Below the pieces are notes generated by a model. The model saw only the letters and a list, made by a program, of their open reading frames with translations. It did not search any database and had not been told where the DNA came from. From NCBI RefSeq assembly GCF_001751365.1, contig NZ_LJGT01000041.1, forward strand, positions 1,481,045 through 1,545,044: a stretch of DNA of 64,000 nucleotides, written 5' to 3'. The translations under genes and the position numbers were made by a program. Shown here one piece after another: positions 14,889-24,095 of this stretch (the stretch's first letter is position 1; each line of letters begins with the position of its first letter). The stretch comes from Streptomyces abyssalis. Its GTDB lineage: Bacteria > Actinomycetota > Actinomycetes > Streptomycetales > Streptomycetaceae.

Positions 14889-17765
14889 ATGCGTACCCCT
14901 GGGGAGCGTTCGTACCCGGCGCACTGGGAGGCCGACGTGGTGCTCCGCGACGGCGGCACCGCGTTGATCAGGCCCATCACCCCGGACGACGCCGGGCGCC
15001 TCGTCGGCTTCTACGAACGAGTGTCCGATGAGTCCAAGTACTACCGCTTCTTCGCGCCCTACCCGCGCCTCTCGGACCGCGACGTGCGCCGCTTCACGCA
15101 CCACGACTACGTCGACCGCGTGGGCCTCGCAGCCACCGTCGGGGGCGAGTTCATCGCCACGGTTCGCTACGACCGCGTCGACGACAGCGGACGCGCCGCC
15201 ACCGCGTCCTCCGACGAGGGGGAGTCCGCACAGGCGGAGGTGGCCTTCCTCGTACGCGACGACCAGCAGGGACGCGGCGTCGCCTCCGCTCTGCTGGAGC
15301 ACATCGCCGCCGTCGCACGCGAGCGCGGCATCCAGCGCTTCATCGCGGAAGTGCTGCCCGCCAACACCAAGATGATCAAGGTGTTCACCGATGCGGGCTA
15401 CTCGCAGCACCGCAGCTTCGAGGACGGTTCCGTCCATCTCACCTTCGACCTCGAACCGACCGAGCGCTCCCTCGCCGTGATGAGCGCGCGCGAACAGCGC
15501 GCGGAAGGCAGCTCCGTGCAGCGGCTGCTCGCACCCGGTTCGGTCGCGGTCATCGGTGCCAGCCGCTCGCCGCGGGGTGCCGGACGGCGGGTCCTGGAGA
15601 GTCTGCGCGCCGGCGGGTTCACGGGCCGGGTGTACGCCGTCAACCGCGGGCTTCCCGAGGGAGGCGGCGAAGTGGGGGGCGTCTCCGGGTTCCGTTCCGT
15701 CAATGACGTGCCCGAGCACCTCGATCTGGCCGTCGTCGCCGTGCCCGCGGATCAGGTGCACGCCCTCGCGCGGGAGTGCGGGGAGGCGGGTGTGCAGGGA
15801 CTGGTCGTGCTCACCGCCGACTTCAGCCGCGACGAACAGCGCGAACTCGTCCGGCTCGCCCGCTCGTACGGCACTCGCGTCATCGGTCCGAACGCCTTCG
15901 GCCTGATGAACACCGCACCGGACGTGCGCCTCAACGCCACACTCTCCCCGGAGATGCCGGGGCGGGGCACGGTCGGCCTGTTCACTCAGTCCGGGGCCAT
16001 CGGCATCGCGCTGCTGGCCGGCCTCCACCAGCGCGGGATCGGGCTGTCCAGCTTCGTCTCGGCGGGCAACCGCGCGGACGTCTCGGGCAACGACGTGCTC
16101 CAGCACTGGGACGACGATCCCGACACGGACGTCGCGCTCCTGTACCTCGAATCGATCGGCAATCCGCGGAAGTTCACCCGGCTGGCCAGGCGCATCGCCG
16201 CACGCAAGCCGGTCGTCGTCGTCAAGGGGGCGCGGCACAGCGGGAGCGCACCACCGGCGGGTCACGCCGCGCCGGTCTCCCGTACGCCGGTTGCGACGGT
16301 CACCACGCTGCTCCGGCAGGCAGGCGTCGTCATGGTCGACACGGTCACCGAACTGCTGGACGCGGGTGCCCTGCTCGTCTCCCAGCCGCTCCCGGCGGGG
16401 CCGCGCACCGCCATCCTCGGCAACGCCGAGTCGCTCGGGCTGCTCTCGTACGACGCGGCTCTCGCCGGCGAGCTCCGGCCGCAGCCGGTGCGCGACCTCG
16501 GCACGTCCGCGACGCCGGAGGAGTACCGGCGGGCCGTGCGTGAGGCACTCGACGACCCGGAGACCGACGCGGTCGTCGTCACCGTCATCCCGTGGGTCGG
16601 CGAGAGCCTCGCGGCCGAGCTTGCCGACGCGCTGCGCGAGGCGTCCGAGGGCGCGGAGAAGCCCGTGACCGTCGTGCACCTGGCGATCGAGGGCCTGGAG
16701 AAGGCACTCGCGGAACGCGGCATCCCCTCCTATCCCGCTCCCGAGCGGGCGGTGCGCGCCCTCTCGGAGGCGGCGCACTACGCGAACTGGCGCCGTGAGG
16801 CGGAGAACCCGGGCCGGGTACCGGAGTTCGAGGCCGACGAGGCGGCGGCCGCCGCGCTGCTGGAGCGTGCGGCGGCGGAGGCGGCGGGCCAGGCGCAGGA
16901 GGCGGACCAGGCACGGGCCGCACCGGACGAGGCGCAGGACGCGCCGGTCCACGCGCGGGACGCCGTCCCGGCAGCCGGCGAGGCAGGGGCCGGACCCGCG
17001 GTCGGCACTGAAGCCGGACCCGGAACCGGACCCGGTGCCGCCCGCCCCGCCGGAGACACCGCCGGGGAACAGGACCGGAGCATCACTCTCAGTTCCCGTG
17101 ACGCCGCGGATCTGCTCGCCTGCTACGGCATCGAGGTCCAGCCGGCCCTTCCCGCCCCCAGCGCCGACGACGCGGCCGCGGCGGCGCGCCGCCTCGGATA
17201 CCCGGTCGCGCTCAAGACCACGGCCCCGCATCTGCGCCACCGTGCCGATCTCGGCGGCGTACGCCTCGACATCTCCTCGAAGACCGAACTGCGCCGCGAC
17301 TACGCGGAGCTCACGGACGCACTCGGAGATCCCGCCGAACTGCGCCCCGTCGTGCAGGCCATGGCGCCGCGCGGAGTCGACACCGTCGTCAGGGCGGCCG
17401 TCGATCCGTCCATCGGGGCCGTGATCTCCTTCGGCCTCGCGGGAACGCCGTCGGAACTGCTCGAAGACGTGGCGCACCGGCTCGTCCCGGTCACCGACAA
17501 GGATGCCGCGGAGTTGGTACGTACCATTCGCAGTGCTCCGATACTGTTCGGCTGGCGCGGCGCGCAGCCCGTGGACGTCGAGTCCCTGGAGGCCCTGCTG
17601 CTGCGGGTCTCCCGCCTCCTGCACGACCGTCCCGAGATCGTCGCCGTCGACCTGGAGCCGGTCGTCGTCGCTCCGCGCGGACACACGGTTCTCGGCGCGG
17701 CCGTCCGTGTCGCCGAGCCCTCGCCGCAGACGGACCTGGGCCGCCGCAGCCTGCCCGCTTACTGA
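14889..17765 (+). CDS. GNAT acetyltransferase fused to NDP-forming acyl-CoA synthetase
   Basis: This 958-residue protein has three parts. Residues about 20-190 form a GNAT domain with the acetyl-CoA loop in DDQQGRGVASALL. Residues about 205-640 are the CoA-binding and ligase domains of ADP-forming acetyl-CoA synthetase (SVAVIGASRSPRGAG and LFTQSGAIG). Residues about 735-955 are an ATP-grasp subdomain (GYPVALKTT and RGVDTVVRA). The layout matches actinobacterial and proteobacterial Pat-type protein lysine acetyltransferases, where the synthetase part is usually non-catalytic and regulatory. A linker of nearly 100 residues rich in Ala, Glu, Pro and Gly joins the last two parts and looks like a lineage-specific expansion. 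Confidence 0.92.
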   Translation: MRTPGERSYPAHWEADVVLRDGGTALIRPITPDDAGRLVGFYERVSDESKYYRFFAPYPRLSDRDVRRFTHHDYVDRVGLAATVGGEFIATVRYDRVDDSGRAATASSDEGESAQAEVAFLVRDDQQGRGVASALLEHIAAVARERGIQRFIAEVLPANTKMIKVFTDAGYSQHRSFEDGSVHLTFDLEPTERSLAVMSAREQRAEGSSVQRLLAPGSVAVIGASRSPRGAGRRVLESLRAGGFTGRVYAVNRGLPEGGGEVGGVSGFRSVNDVPEHLDLAVVAVPADQVHALARECGEAGVQGLVVLTADFSRDEQRELVRLARSYGTRVIGPNAFGLMNTAPDVRLNATLSPEMPGRGTVGLFTQSGAIGIALLAGLHQRGIGLSSFVSAGNRADVSGNDVLQHWDDDPDTDVALLYLESIGNPRKFTRLARRIAARKPVVVVKGARHSGSAPPAGHAAPVSRTPVATVTTLLRQAGVVMVDTVTELLDAGALLVSQPLPAGPRTAILGNAESLGLLSYDAALAGELRPQPVRDLGTSATPEEYRRAVREALDDPETDAVVVTVIPWVGESLAAELADALREASEGAEKPVTVVHLAIEGLEKALAERGIPSYPAPERAVRALSEAAHYANWRREAENPGRVPEFEADEAAAAALLERAAAEAAGQAQEADQARAAPDEAQDAPVHARDAVPAAGEAGAGPAVGTEAGPGTGPGAARPAGDTAGEQDRSITLSSRDAADLLACYGIEVQPALPAPSADDAAAAARRLGYPVALKTTAPHLRHRADLGGVRLDISSKTELRRDYAELTDALGDPAELRPVVQAMAPRGVDTVVRAAVDPSIGAVISFGLAGTPSELLEDVAHRLVPVTDKDAAELVRTIRSAPILFGWRGAQPVDVESLEALLLRVSRLLHDRPEIVAVDLEPVVVAPRGHTVLGAAVRVAEPSPQTDLGRRSLPAY

Positions 17766-17793
17766 GAGTCGGCGGGCCCGTAGGATGGCCCGC

Positions 17794-18378
17794 ATGGCGA
17801 AGACCGGTACGACGACCCAGGGGCTGCGTGAGGCGATCGAGCGCAGCGGCTACTACCCGACCCTCGTGGGCGAGGCCGTCGAGGCGGCGGTGGGCGGCGA
17901 GCCCGTCACTTCCTACCTCGTGCACCAGGAGACGACGTTCGACTCCAACGAGGTGCGTCGCCACGTCACGGTCCTCGTCCTCACCGGCACGCGTTTCCTC
18001 GTCAGCCACACCGACGAGCAACCCGCGGACGGCACCTCGTCCTCCCCGTATGCGACGACCTCCACGGAGTCCGTGAAGATCCAGCGCATCTCGTCCGTCG
18101 TGCTCTCCCGCGTCGTCGCCGACCCGGAGTCCTACACGCCCGGCACCCTGCCCCGCGAGGTCGTGCTCACCATCGGCTGGGGCGCCGTCTCCCGGCTCGA
18201 CATGGAGCCCGCCACCTGCGGCGACCCCAATTGCGAGGCGGACCACGGCTATACGGGCTCCTCCACGGCCGACGACCTCTCGCTGCGTGTCAGCGAGGCG
18301 GCCGACGGACCGGACACGGTGCGCCAGACCCTCGCCTTCGCGCAGGCGCTCTCAGAGGCGACGGTGACCCCTTCCTGA
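17794..18378 (+). CDS. DUF5998 family protein
   Basis: This 194-residue soluble protein has no known function. It belongs to a family conserved in actinobacteria, recognised from the start GLREAIERSGYYPTLVGEAV and the C-terminal cysteine/aspartate patch TCGDPNCEADHGYTGSS, which may bind metal. The following phosphodiesterase gene starts within its stop codon (TGATG), so the two are probably co-translated and functionally linked. I chose the second ATG (17794), which has TAGGAT upstream; 17785 is possible and would add three residues. Confidence 0.8.
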   Translation: MAKTGTTTQGLREAIERSGYYPTLVGEAVEAAVGGEPVTSYLVHQETTFDSNEVRRHVTVLVLTGTRFLVSHTDEQPADGTSSSPYATTSTESVKIQRISSVVLSRVVADPESYTPGTLPREVVLTIGWGAVSRLDMEPATCGDPNCEADHGYTGSSTADDLSLRVSEAADGPDTVRQTLAFAQALSEATVTPS

Positions 18379-19580
18379 TGGCACAGGCCGCCACCGAGAA
18401 TCCGCAGGAACCGCTCCCGCTGGATCCGCGCACCGCACCCGTACCGCGCTACGGACACGCATCGCTGTCGGACCTGCTGCCCGCCGTCGTCACCGCACAG
18501 GGGCTGGAGGGGCTGGAGGGGCTGCAGACGGGGCTGCGGCTGGAGCCGGCCGACCGTGCCTGTGTGTTCCTCGTCGACGGCCTCGGCTGGGAGGCGCTGC
18601 GGGCGCATCCGGAGGAGACGCCGTTCCTCACCTCGCTCCTGGACACCTCCCTCGGCGGCACCGGCACCGCCCTGACCGCCGGTTTTCCCTCCACGACCGC
18701 GAGTTCGCTGGCTTCCGTCGGCACGGGCCTCCCCCCGGGGAGGCACGGGCTGCCGGGCTACACCGCCCTCGACCCGGACACCGGCAGGCTGATGAACCAG
18801 CTGCGCTGGCAGCCCTGGACGGAGCCGCACGTGTGGCAGCCGTATCCGACGGTCTTCCAGCTCGCCGACACCGCGGGAATCACCGCCAGCCAGGTCTCCG
18901 CGCCGCACTTCGAGCAGACCCCGCTCACGCGCGTCGCCCTGTCGGGGGGCACGTTCTACGGCGTGCTGAGCGCCGAGGACCGGATGGACCGGGCCGCCGA
19001 ACGACTCGCCGCCGCGGACCGCACCCTCGTGTACACGTACTACGCCGAACTCGACGGCCACGGCCACCGGTACGGCATCGACTCCGACGCCTGGCGCGGC
19101 CAGCTGATGTATGTCGACAGGCTCGCCCAGCGGCTCGCCGAGCAACTGCCGCCCCGGTCGGCGCTGTACATCACCGCAGACCACGGCATGGTCGACGTGC
19201 CGACGACTCCGCAGGCACGTTTCGACGTCGACGAGGACTGGGAGTTGAGCGCCGGTGTCGCCCAGCTCGGCGGCGAGGGCCGGATGCGCCACCTGTACGC
19301 CGTGCCCGGTGCCGCGCGCGACGTGGCGTCGGTGTGGCGCGAGGTGCTCGCCGGACACGCGTGGGTGGCCACCCGTGAAGAGGCCGTCGGACTGGGGTGG
19401 TTCGGGCCGCGGATCGACGATCGCGTGCACGCCCGTATCGGCGATGTGGTGGCGGCGATGAGCGGGGACGCCGCAGTGGTGGCCACCGAACGCGAACCGA
19501 AGGAGTCCGCGCTCATCGGCATGCACGGCTCGGCCACCTCCGCCGAACAGCTCGTCCCGCTCCTCGAAGTCCGTACGTAA
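18378..19580 (+). CDS. alkaline phosphatase superfamily phosphodiesterase (NPP-like)
   Basis: The 400-residue protein belongs to the nucleotide pyrophosphatase/phosphodiesterase branch of the alkaline phosphatase superfamily. Metal ligands and nucleophile are visible in VFLVDGLGW, the nucleophile region GFPSTTASSLASVGTG, YAELDGHGHRYG, ITADHGMVDVP and the late histidine in MHGSATS. There is no signal peptide, so it is probably cytosolic. It shares a stop-start overlap with the DUF5998 gene. The substrate is unknown; a nucleotide or phospholipid-type phosphodiester is likely. Confidence 0.87.
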   Translation: MAQAATENPQEPLPLDPRTAPVPRYGHASLSDLLPAVVTAQGLEGLEGLQTGLRLEPADRACVFLVDGLGWEALRAHPEETPFLTSLLDTSLGGTGTALTAGFPSTTASSLASVGTGLPPGRHGLPGYTALDPDTGRLMNQLRWQPWTEPHVWQPYPTVFQLADTAGITASQVSAPHFEQTPLTRVALSGGTFYGVLSAEDRMDRAAERLAAADRTLVYTYYAELDGHGHRYGIDSDAWRGQLMYVDRLAQRLAEQLPPRSALYITADHGMVDVPTTPQARFDVDEDWELSAGVAQLGGEGRMRHLYAVPGAARDVASVWREVLAGHAWVATREEAVGLGWFGPRIDDRVHARIGDVVAAMSGDAAVVATEREPKESALIGMHGSATSAEQLVPLLEVRT

Positions 19581-19665
19581 CAGCAGCCGCCCGTGCGTAC
19601 GCCGGACCCCGGCCCGTACGAGGCGCACACGCCCCGCCCGCCCGTGCAGAAAGGCCGACGTCCCC

Positions 19666-20334
19666 ATGCCAGAGCTGGTGTTCTTCTCCGGAACGATGGA
19701 CTGCGGAAAGTCGACACTCGCTCTCCAGATCGAGCACAACCGTTCCACGCGCGGCCTCCAGGGCATGATCTTCACGCGCAACGACCGCGCGGGGGAGGGA
19801 CGGCTCTCGTCCCGGCTCGGTCTGGTGACGGACGCCGTCGAGGCGAGAGACGGCTTCGACTTCCACGCCCACCTCGTGAAGCATCTGACGGCGGGCGGCC
19901 GTACGGACTACGTCATCGTGGACGAGGCGCAGTTCCTCACCCCGGAACAGATCGACCAACTGGCCCGCATCGTCGACGACTTGGGCATGGACGTGTTCGC
20001 CTTCGGTATCGCGACGGACTTCCGGACCAGGCTCTTCCCAGGTTCGCAGCGGCTGATGGAACTGGCCGACCGCATCGAGGTGCTGCAGGTCGAGGCGCTG
20101 TGCTGGTGCGGGGCGCGGGCCACGCACAACGCCCGTACGGTCGGCGGGAAGATGGTCGTCGAGGGTGCCCAGGTCGTCGTCGGCGACGTCGGCGAACCCA
20201 CCGGCGAAGTCGGCTACGAGGTGCTCTGCCGCCGCCATCACCGCCGCCGGCTCACCTCGGCGACAGCACGGGCGGGGGCGCTCTCGCCGGACGTGCTGCC
20301 CATCGACGCACCCGCCACGCCCCACGTGTTCTAG
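19666..20334 (+). CDS. tdk: thymidine kinase
   Basis: This 222-residue TK1-type kinase phosphorylates thymidine for salvage. The P-loop is GTMDCGKST (residues 9-17), Walker B/catalytic is VIVDEAQF, and the lasso region carries CWCG together with a later LCRRHH, the expected zinc site. Length is normal for the family. The start has an upstream purine-rich stretch. A hairpin shared with the convergent VOC gene follows the stop. Confidence 0.95.
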   Translation: MPELVFFSGTMDCGKSTLALQIEHNRSTRGLQGMIFTRNDRAGEGRLSSRLGLVTDAVEARDGFDFHAHLVKHLTAGGRTDYVIVDEAQFLTPEQIDQLARIVDDLGMDVFAFGIATDFRTRLFPGSQRLMELADRIEVLQVEALCWCGARATHNARTVGGKMVVEGAQVVVGDVGEPTGEVGYEVLCRRHHRRRLTSATARAGALSPDVLPIDAPATPHVF

Positions 20335-20357
20335 CGGCACCTCTCTGCCGGGGGCGC

Positions 20358-20397
20358 CTCCGGCAGCCGGCCGCACGTGTTCTGGCGGCTGCCGGAG
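20358..20397. terminator. bidirectional hairpin between tdk and the VOC gene
   Basis: Perfect 12-base arms (CTCCGGCAGCCG and complement) flank a 16-base loop, between two converging stops. Confidence 0.7.
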
Positions 20398-20417
20398 CGC
20401 GCTGTGGCACCGGTCGT

Positions 20418-21272
20418 TCAGACGTGCGCGGTCACGCTGAACTGCGCGCCTTCGGGATCTGCTGCCGTGGCGACCCGCCCGTGCGGGGTGTCGGACGGCA
20501 AGTGCACGATGGAGCCGCCGAGTTCGAGTACGCGTCGGGCCGTGGCGTCGGTGTCGGCGACGGCGAAGTAGGTCTTCCAGTACGGTCCGCGGTCGCGGGG
20601 CAGGGCGCGTCCGACGCCGTGGATGCCCGCCACCGGCGTGCCGCCGACGTGCAGCGTCAGATAGTCGTCCGCCGCGTCCTCCCTGGCACCCGCGTCCTTC
20701 CCGTGCTCCCCCTCCCTCGCTTCTGCGTCGCCCGTCCCGGCGCCGCCCTCGGACTCGTAGCCGAAGACGGCGGGGTAGAAGACGCCGGCCACCGAGGAGT
20801 CGCGCGTGATCAGTTCGTACCAGACGGGCGCGCCCGGCACCTCTGCCGTTGCAGGACTCAGACTGTCCGGCTGCGGCGCCGGCTGCCACACACCGAAGCT
20901 CGCACCCGCGGTGTCCGCGGCGATCGCCATCCGCCCCGCGCTGTCGGCCTCCAGCGGCCCGACGGCGACGGTGCCGCCGCGTTCGCGGATCACTCCCGCC
21001 GTAGCGTCGGCGTCGTCGCATGCCATGTACGGCAGCCAGGCGACGCTCAAGCTCCTTCCCGGCACGATCTCGCCCAGCCCGGCCACCTCGTGTCCGTCGG
21101 CCAACGCCCGTACGTAGGGGCCCGGTTGATCCGGTCCCGTATAGAACTCCCATCCGAACAGCTCGTGGTAGAACTCCTGGCTGCGCCCGAGGTCGCGCAC
21201 CAGCAGACTCGCCCAGCACGGTGTGCCGGGCATCTGTCTCGGATGCGAGTGGCGAGTCACTGACTCCGTCAT
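20418..21272 (-). CDS. two-domain VOC (glyoxalase-fold) protein
   Basis: This 284-residue protein is built of two vicinal-oxygen-chelate domains (about residues 15-130 and 145-284). The first opens with PCWASLLVRDLGRSQEFYHELFGWEF and the second with VWYELITRDSSVAGVFYPAVFG, which are typical starts for the CFP30/27-kDa-antigen style hydroxylase-like VOC proteins of actinobacteria. Metal or ligand residues cannot be assigned safely. A 25-residue Glu/Gly/Asp/Ala insert interrupts the second domain. Function is unknown; the class includes lyases, dioxygenases and resistance proteins. It diverges from the rhodanese gene. Confidence 0.85.
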   Translation of the reverse strand: MTESVTRHSHPRQMPGTPCWASLLVRDLGRSQEFYHELFGWEFYTGPDQPGPYVRALADGHEVAGLGEIVPGRSLSVAWLPYMACDDADATAGVIRERGGTVAVGPLEADSAGRMAIAADTAGASFGVWQPAPQPDSLSPATAEVPGAPVWYELITRDSSVAGVFYPAVFGYESEGGAGTGDAEAREGEHGKDAGAREDAADDYLTLHVGGTPVAGIHGVGRALPRDRGPYWKTYFAVADTDATARRVLELGGSIVHLPSDTPHGRVATAADPEGAQFSVTAHV

Positions 21273-21458
21273 GCGTCGTCTCCCTTGTGACCATCGTCGA
21301 TGTGGCCGCGTCGTGTGTTGTCTGCGACGGACCCCTCCGGGTCCTGTTCCGTGCCCCTTGCTGATGGTCCCACCACCTGTGGCGCCATAGTCACCGACAC
21401 CGCCGGTAATTCCCCTTTCGCAGCGTTCTGTTCCGCACAGGTGAGTGAAAATGGCGGG

Positions 21459-22301
21459 ATGACAGCCATCACTTCCGCATCAGCTCTCGCGGACGAACTC
21501 GCTGCCGGCCAGCCGCCCGTGCTCCTGGACGTCCGCTGGCAGCTCGGCGGCCCCGACGGCAGGCCCGACTACGAGGCAGGCCATCTGCCCGGAGCCGTCT
21601 ACGTCGACCTCGACTCCGAACTGGCCGCACCGCCGGGCGCGTCGGGCCGCCATCCACTTCCCGACCCGGAGGTCTTCCAGGCGGCGATGCGCCGTGCGGG
21701 CGTCTCCGCTGCCCGGCCGGTGGTCGTCTACGACGGCGGTACGGGCTGGGCCGCGGCGCGTGCCTGGTGGCTGCTGCGCTGGGCCGGGCACGGCGACGTC
21801 CGGGTGCTGGACGGCGGCCTCGCCGCATGGGACGGGCGGCTGGAGGCGGGCGAAGTCACGCCCGAGCCCGGCGACTTCACCGCGCGCCCGGGATCGCTCC
21901 GCGTCCTGGACGCCGGCGGCGCGGCGGCGCTGGCGCGGCGCGGCGTTCTGCTGGACGCGCGGGCCGCCGAGCGGTACCGGGGCGAGACCGAGCCGATCGA
22001 CCCCGTGGGAGGCCACATCCCGGGCGCCGTCTCCGCGCCGACGGCGGAGAACGTGCGGGGCGCCGGGCCCGAAGGAGCGCCCCTGCTGCGTTCCCCCGAC
22101 GAACTGCGCGACCGCTTCCGGGAGTTGGGCGTCACCGAGACGACCGAGGTCGGCGTCTACTGCGGCTCGGGCGTCTCGGCGGCCCATGAGGTACTCGCCC
22201 TGGCGCAGGCAGGCATCGACGCCGTCCTGTACCCGGGCTCCTGGAGCGAATGGTCCGCCGACCCCGGCCGTCCGGTCGCCACCGGACCGGAACCCGGCTG
22301 A
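21459..22301 (+). CDS. sulfurtransferase with two rhodanese domains
   Basis: The 280-residue enzyme moves sulfane sulfur to a thiol or cyanide acceptor. The first rhodanese domain has no cysteine at the active loop (VVYDGGTG). The second has the catalytic cysteine in YCGSGVSAAH. The loop CGSGV(T/S)A is characteristic of 3-mercaptopyruvate sulfurtransferase, whereas thiosulfate sulfurtransferase has CRKGVTA, so mercaptopyruvate is the better guess. The ATG at 21459 begins the domain; upstream in-frame sequence is comparatively A/T-rich and not coding-like. Confidence 0.9.
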   Translation: MTAITSASALADELAAGQPPVLLDVRWQLGGPDGRPDYEAGHLPGAVYVDLDSELAAPPGASGRHPLPDPEVFQAAMRRAGVSAARPVVVYDGGTGWAAARAWWLLRWAGHGDVRVLDGGLAAWDGRLEAGEVTPEPGDFTARPGSLRVLDAGGAAALARRGVLLDARAAERYRGETEPIDPVGGHIPGAVSAPTAENVRGAGPEGAPLLRSPDELRDRFRELGVTETTEVGVYCGSGVSAAHEVLALAQAGIDAVLYPGSWSEWSADPGRPVATGPEPG

Positions 22302-22358
22302 CACCGCGCCGCTGCGGCCTCAGCGCGGGCGCCGGGAACAGGTGACCGGAGCGAGCGG

Positions 22359-23453
22359 TCAGTCCTTCTTGCGGCGGGTCCCGAAGACGATCTCGTCCCA
22401 ACTGGGCACCGCGGCACGGCGACCGGGGCGCACACCGTCCGCCTCGGCCTGCCGGTCGGTGTTCCCCTTCAGCCGGTCGCGGTGCGCGCTGACCGAGCGC
22501 GGCATCAGCACGTCCGCGTACGCCGAACCGGCGCCCGCGGCCGTCGCCGGAGGCTCGACGGGCTCCTCCTCTTCCTCCGCCTCCCGCTCGTCCTCGGACG
22601 AGGTCTCCGTCTCCGACGGGGACGAGGTGTGAGCGGCGGAGGCGGGGCCGCTCTGCTGCTCCGGCACGACCATGTCGCCCCGGAAGTTCGGCACGGCCTC
22701 CAGCAGGCTTGTCAGCGAGTCGGGCTGGTCGCCGTCGCCGTCCGCCCCGTCGCCCGACGGGCCGCCTGAGAAGCCCGCCGGTTCCAGCTCCGCCCGGTCG
22801 CCGCCGCGCTCGCCCTTGTCGCTGCGCTCCCTGGGGAGCCGCGCGATCCGCGGCACGAAGGGAGTGCTGGGCTCGGGGGTGTCGTCGGTCTCGCCGATGA
22901 GCGAGCGGGCCTCGTCGTCGACTGCCTGTACCAGGCGTCGCGGCGGGTCGTACGTCCATGTCGCGGAGTGCGGCTGACCGGCCACCCGGTAGGCGAGCAG
23001 CACTTCCCACGTGCCGTCGTCGCGTCTCCAGGAGTCCCAGTGCACCGCGTCCTTGTCGGCGCCGCGCAGCAGCAGCCGCTCGGCCACGGCCTCGCCGAGC
23101 TGAGGTCCCGCGTTCTCCCCGGGGCGGCGTACCGGCGTCTTGCGTGCGCGCTCGGCCATGAACGCGCGCTCGGCCAGCACGGGGCCCTCGAAGCGGCGTA
23201 CGCGGTCGACGGGGATGCCCGCGAGCTGTGCGACCTCCTCAGCGGAGGCACCGGCCCGTATGCGCGCCTGGATGTCGCGGGGACGCAGGTGGCTCTCGAC
23301 CTCGATCTCGATCTGGCCGAGACGTGCGCGGTCGTTGCGTACGGCGGCGCGCAGCCGCTCGTCAATCGGAAGCGTGTATTCCGTGCTGTCGGCAGCTTTG
23401 AGCACCAGACGTGTGCCGTCGTTGCTGACGGCCACGACACGCAGTTCGGGCAT
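22359..23453 (-). CDS. sepH: cell-division protein SepH
   Basis: The 364-residue protein matches the actinobacterial SepH family (DUF3071). It starts MPELRVVAVSNDGTRLVLK and has a helix-turn-helix-like region EEVAQLAGIPVDRVRRFEG (about residues 75-95). A long disordered Glu/Ser/Pro/Ala-rich middle leads to the conserved C-terminal motif SWDEIVFGTRRKKD. In Streptomyces, SepH binds FtsZ and promotes Z-ring assembly at septa. The ATG was chosen for the family N-terminus and the GGAGG six bases upstream. It converges with the rhodanese gene. Confidence 0.93.
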   Translation of the reverse strand: MPELRVVAVSNDGTRLVLKAADSTEYTLPIDERLRAAVRNDRARLGQIEIEVESHLRPRDIQARIRAGASAEEVAQLAGIPVDRVRRFEGPVLAERAFMAERARKTPVRRPGENAGPQLGEAVAERLLLRGADKDAVHWDSWRRDDGTWEVLLAYRVAGQPHSATWTYDPPRRLVQAVDDEARSLIGETDDTPEPSTPFVPRIARLPRERSDKGERGGDRAELEPAGFSGGPSGDGADGDGDQPDSLTSLLEAVPNFRGDMVVPEQQSGPASAAHTSSPSETETSSEDEREAEEEEEPVEPPATAAGAGSAYADVLMPRSVSAHRDRLKGNTDRQAEADGVRPGRRAAVPSWDEIVFGTRRKKD

Positions 23454-24095
23454 GTGAACCTCCCGGGTGGTGCCTGCCGACATCACGTGCGTCGCTGCTC
23501 CCGCTGGACGAATGTGGCCTGCCCGTGTGCGGCCTGCCACAACCTTGCCGACCTGTCCGACGTCCGGGACCTTCCCGGAACCGCATGCGGCACGGTTATC
23601 ACTTCGCAACGCATAGTGACCGTCCTCGTCACCTGTGCTGCCTGAGCCGGGTCTGAGCCGAGGCCAGGGCTCGTCACACTACTCCATTAGGGCCACGGGG
23701 GTGGACCGGCGCGCCGTTCAAATTGCTCGCGGGGAAAGGGGTTTGAGGCCGGGACAGGTCTTGAAGCGGCGTTCACGGGTGGCAAGAGTCACAGAACCGC
23801 CGGGAACGGAACCATTGCCTTCGGATCCTGCCCACTTGGAGGCACGTTATGAACGGATCGTCCACCGCCGCGTGTTGACAGGAAGGAGCGGCAAGTCCCC
23901 CGGACCGGGGACCACTTCGGACGAACCACCGAGTCGTTCAGGCACGCACGTGGGTGCGCCGGGGGCGGACGGAGGCAGCGCCCCGGCGAACGGAGCCGTC
24001 GCGTGCTCCCCTGACTGCGCCCGGGAACCGCCCATGCCACCGGCGGACCCACTGCCGCAGCTGCCGACGGGCGGCGGATTCCGTGCCGGAATCCG
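23454..24095. other. 642-base intergenic region between sepH and the lactone oxidase gene
   Basis: No gene is supported. A forward frame at 23635-24123 encodes 162 residues, but its third-position bias is poor for this genome and it overlaps the oxidase gene. Inside is a nine-codon mini-frame (23849-23878) behind a good GGAGG. The right end is a hairpin for the reverse-strand gene. The sepH promoter must lie at the left end. Confidence 0.5.
24075..24095 (-). terminator. hairpin directly after the lactone oxidase stop
   Basis: CGGATTCCG and its complement form a nine-base stem with a three-base loop. The hairpin abuts the stop codon of the reverse-strand oxidase gene. Confidence 0.65.

Noticed and set aside
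14742..17795. A 1,017-codon reverse-strand open frame
   Set aside because: It lies antisense to the GNAT/synthetase gene, which has clear domains; no motif is seen in the antisense product.
23849..23878. Nine-codon frame (MNGSSTAAC) behind a good GGAGG, possible leader peptide
   Set aside because: No same-strand gene follows for 1.7 kb, so there is nothing for it to control.
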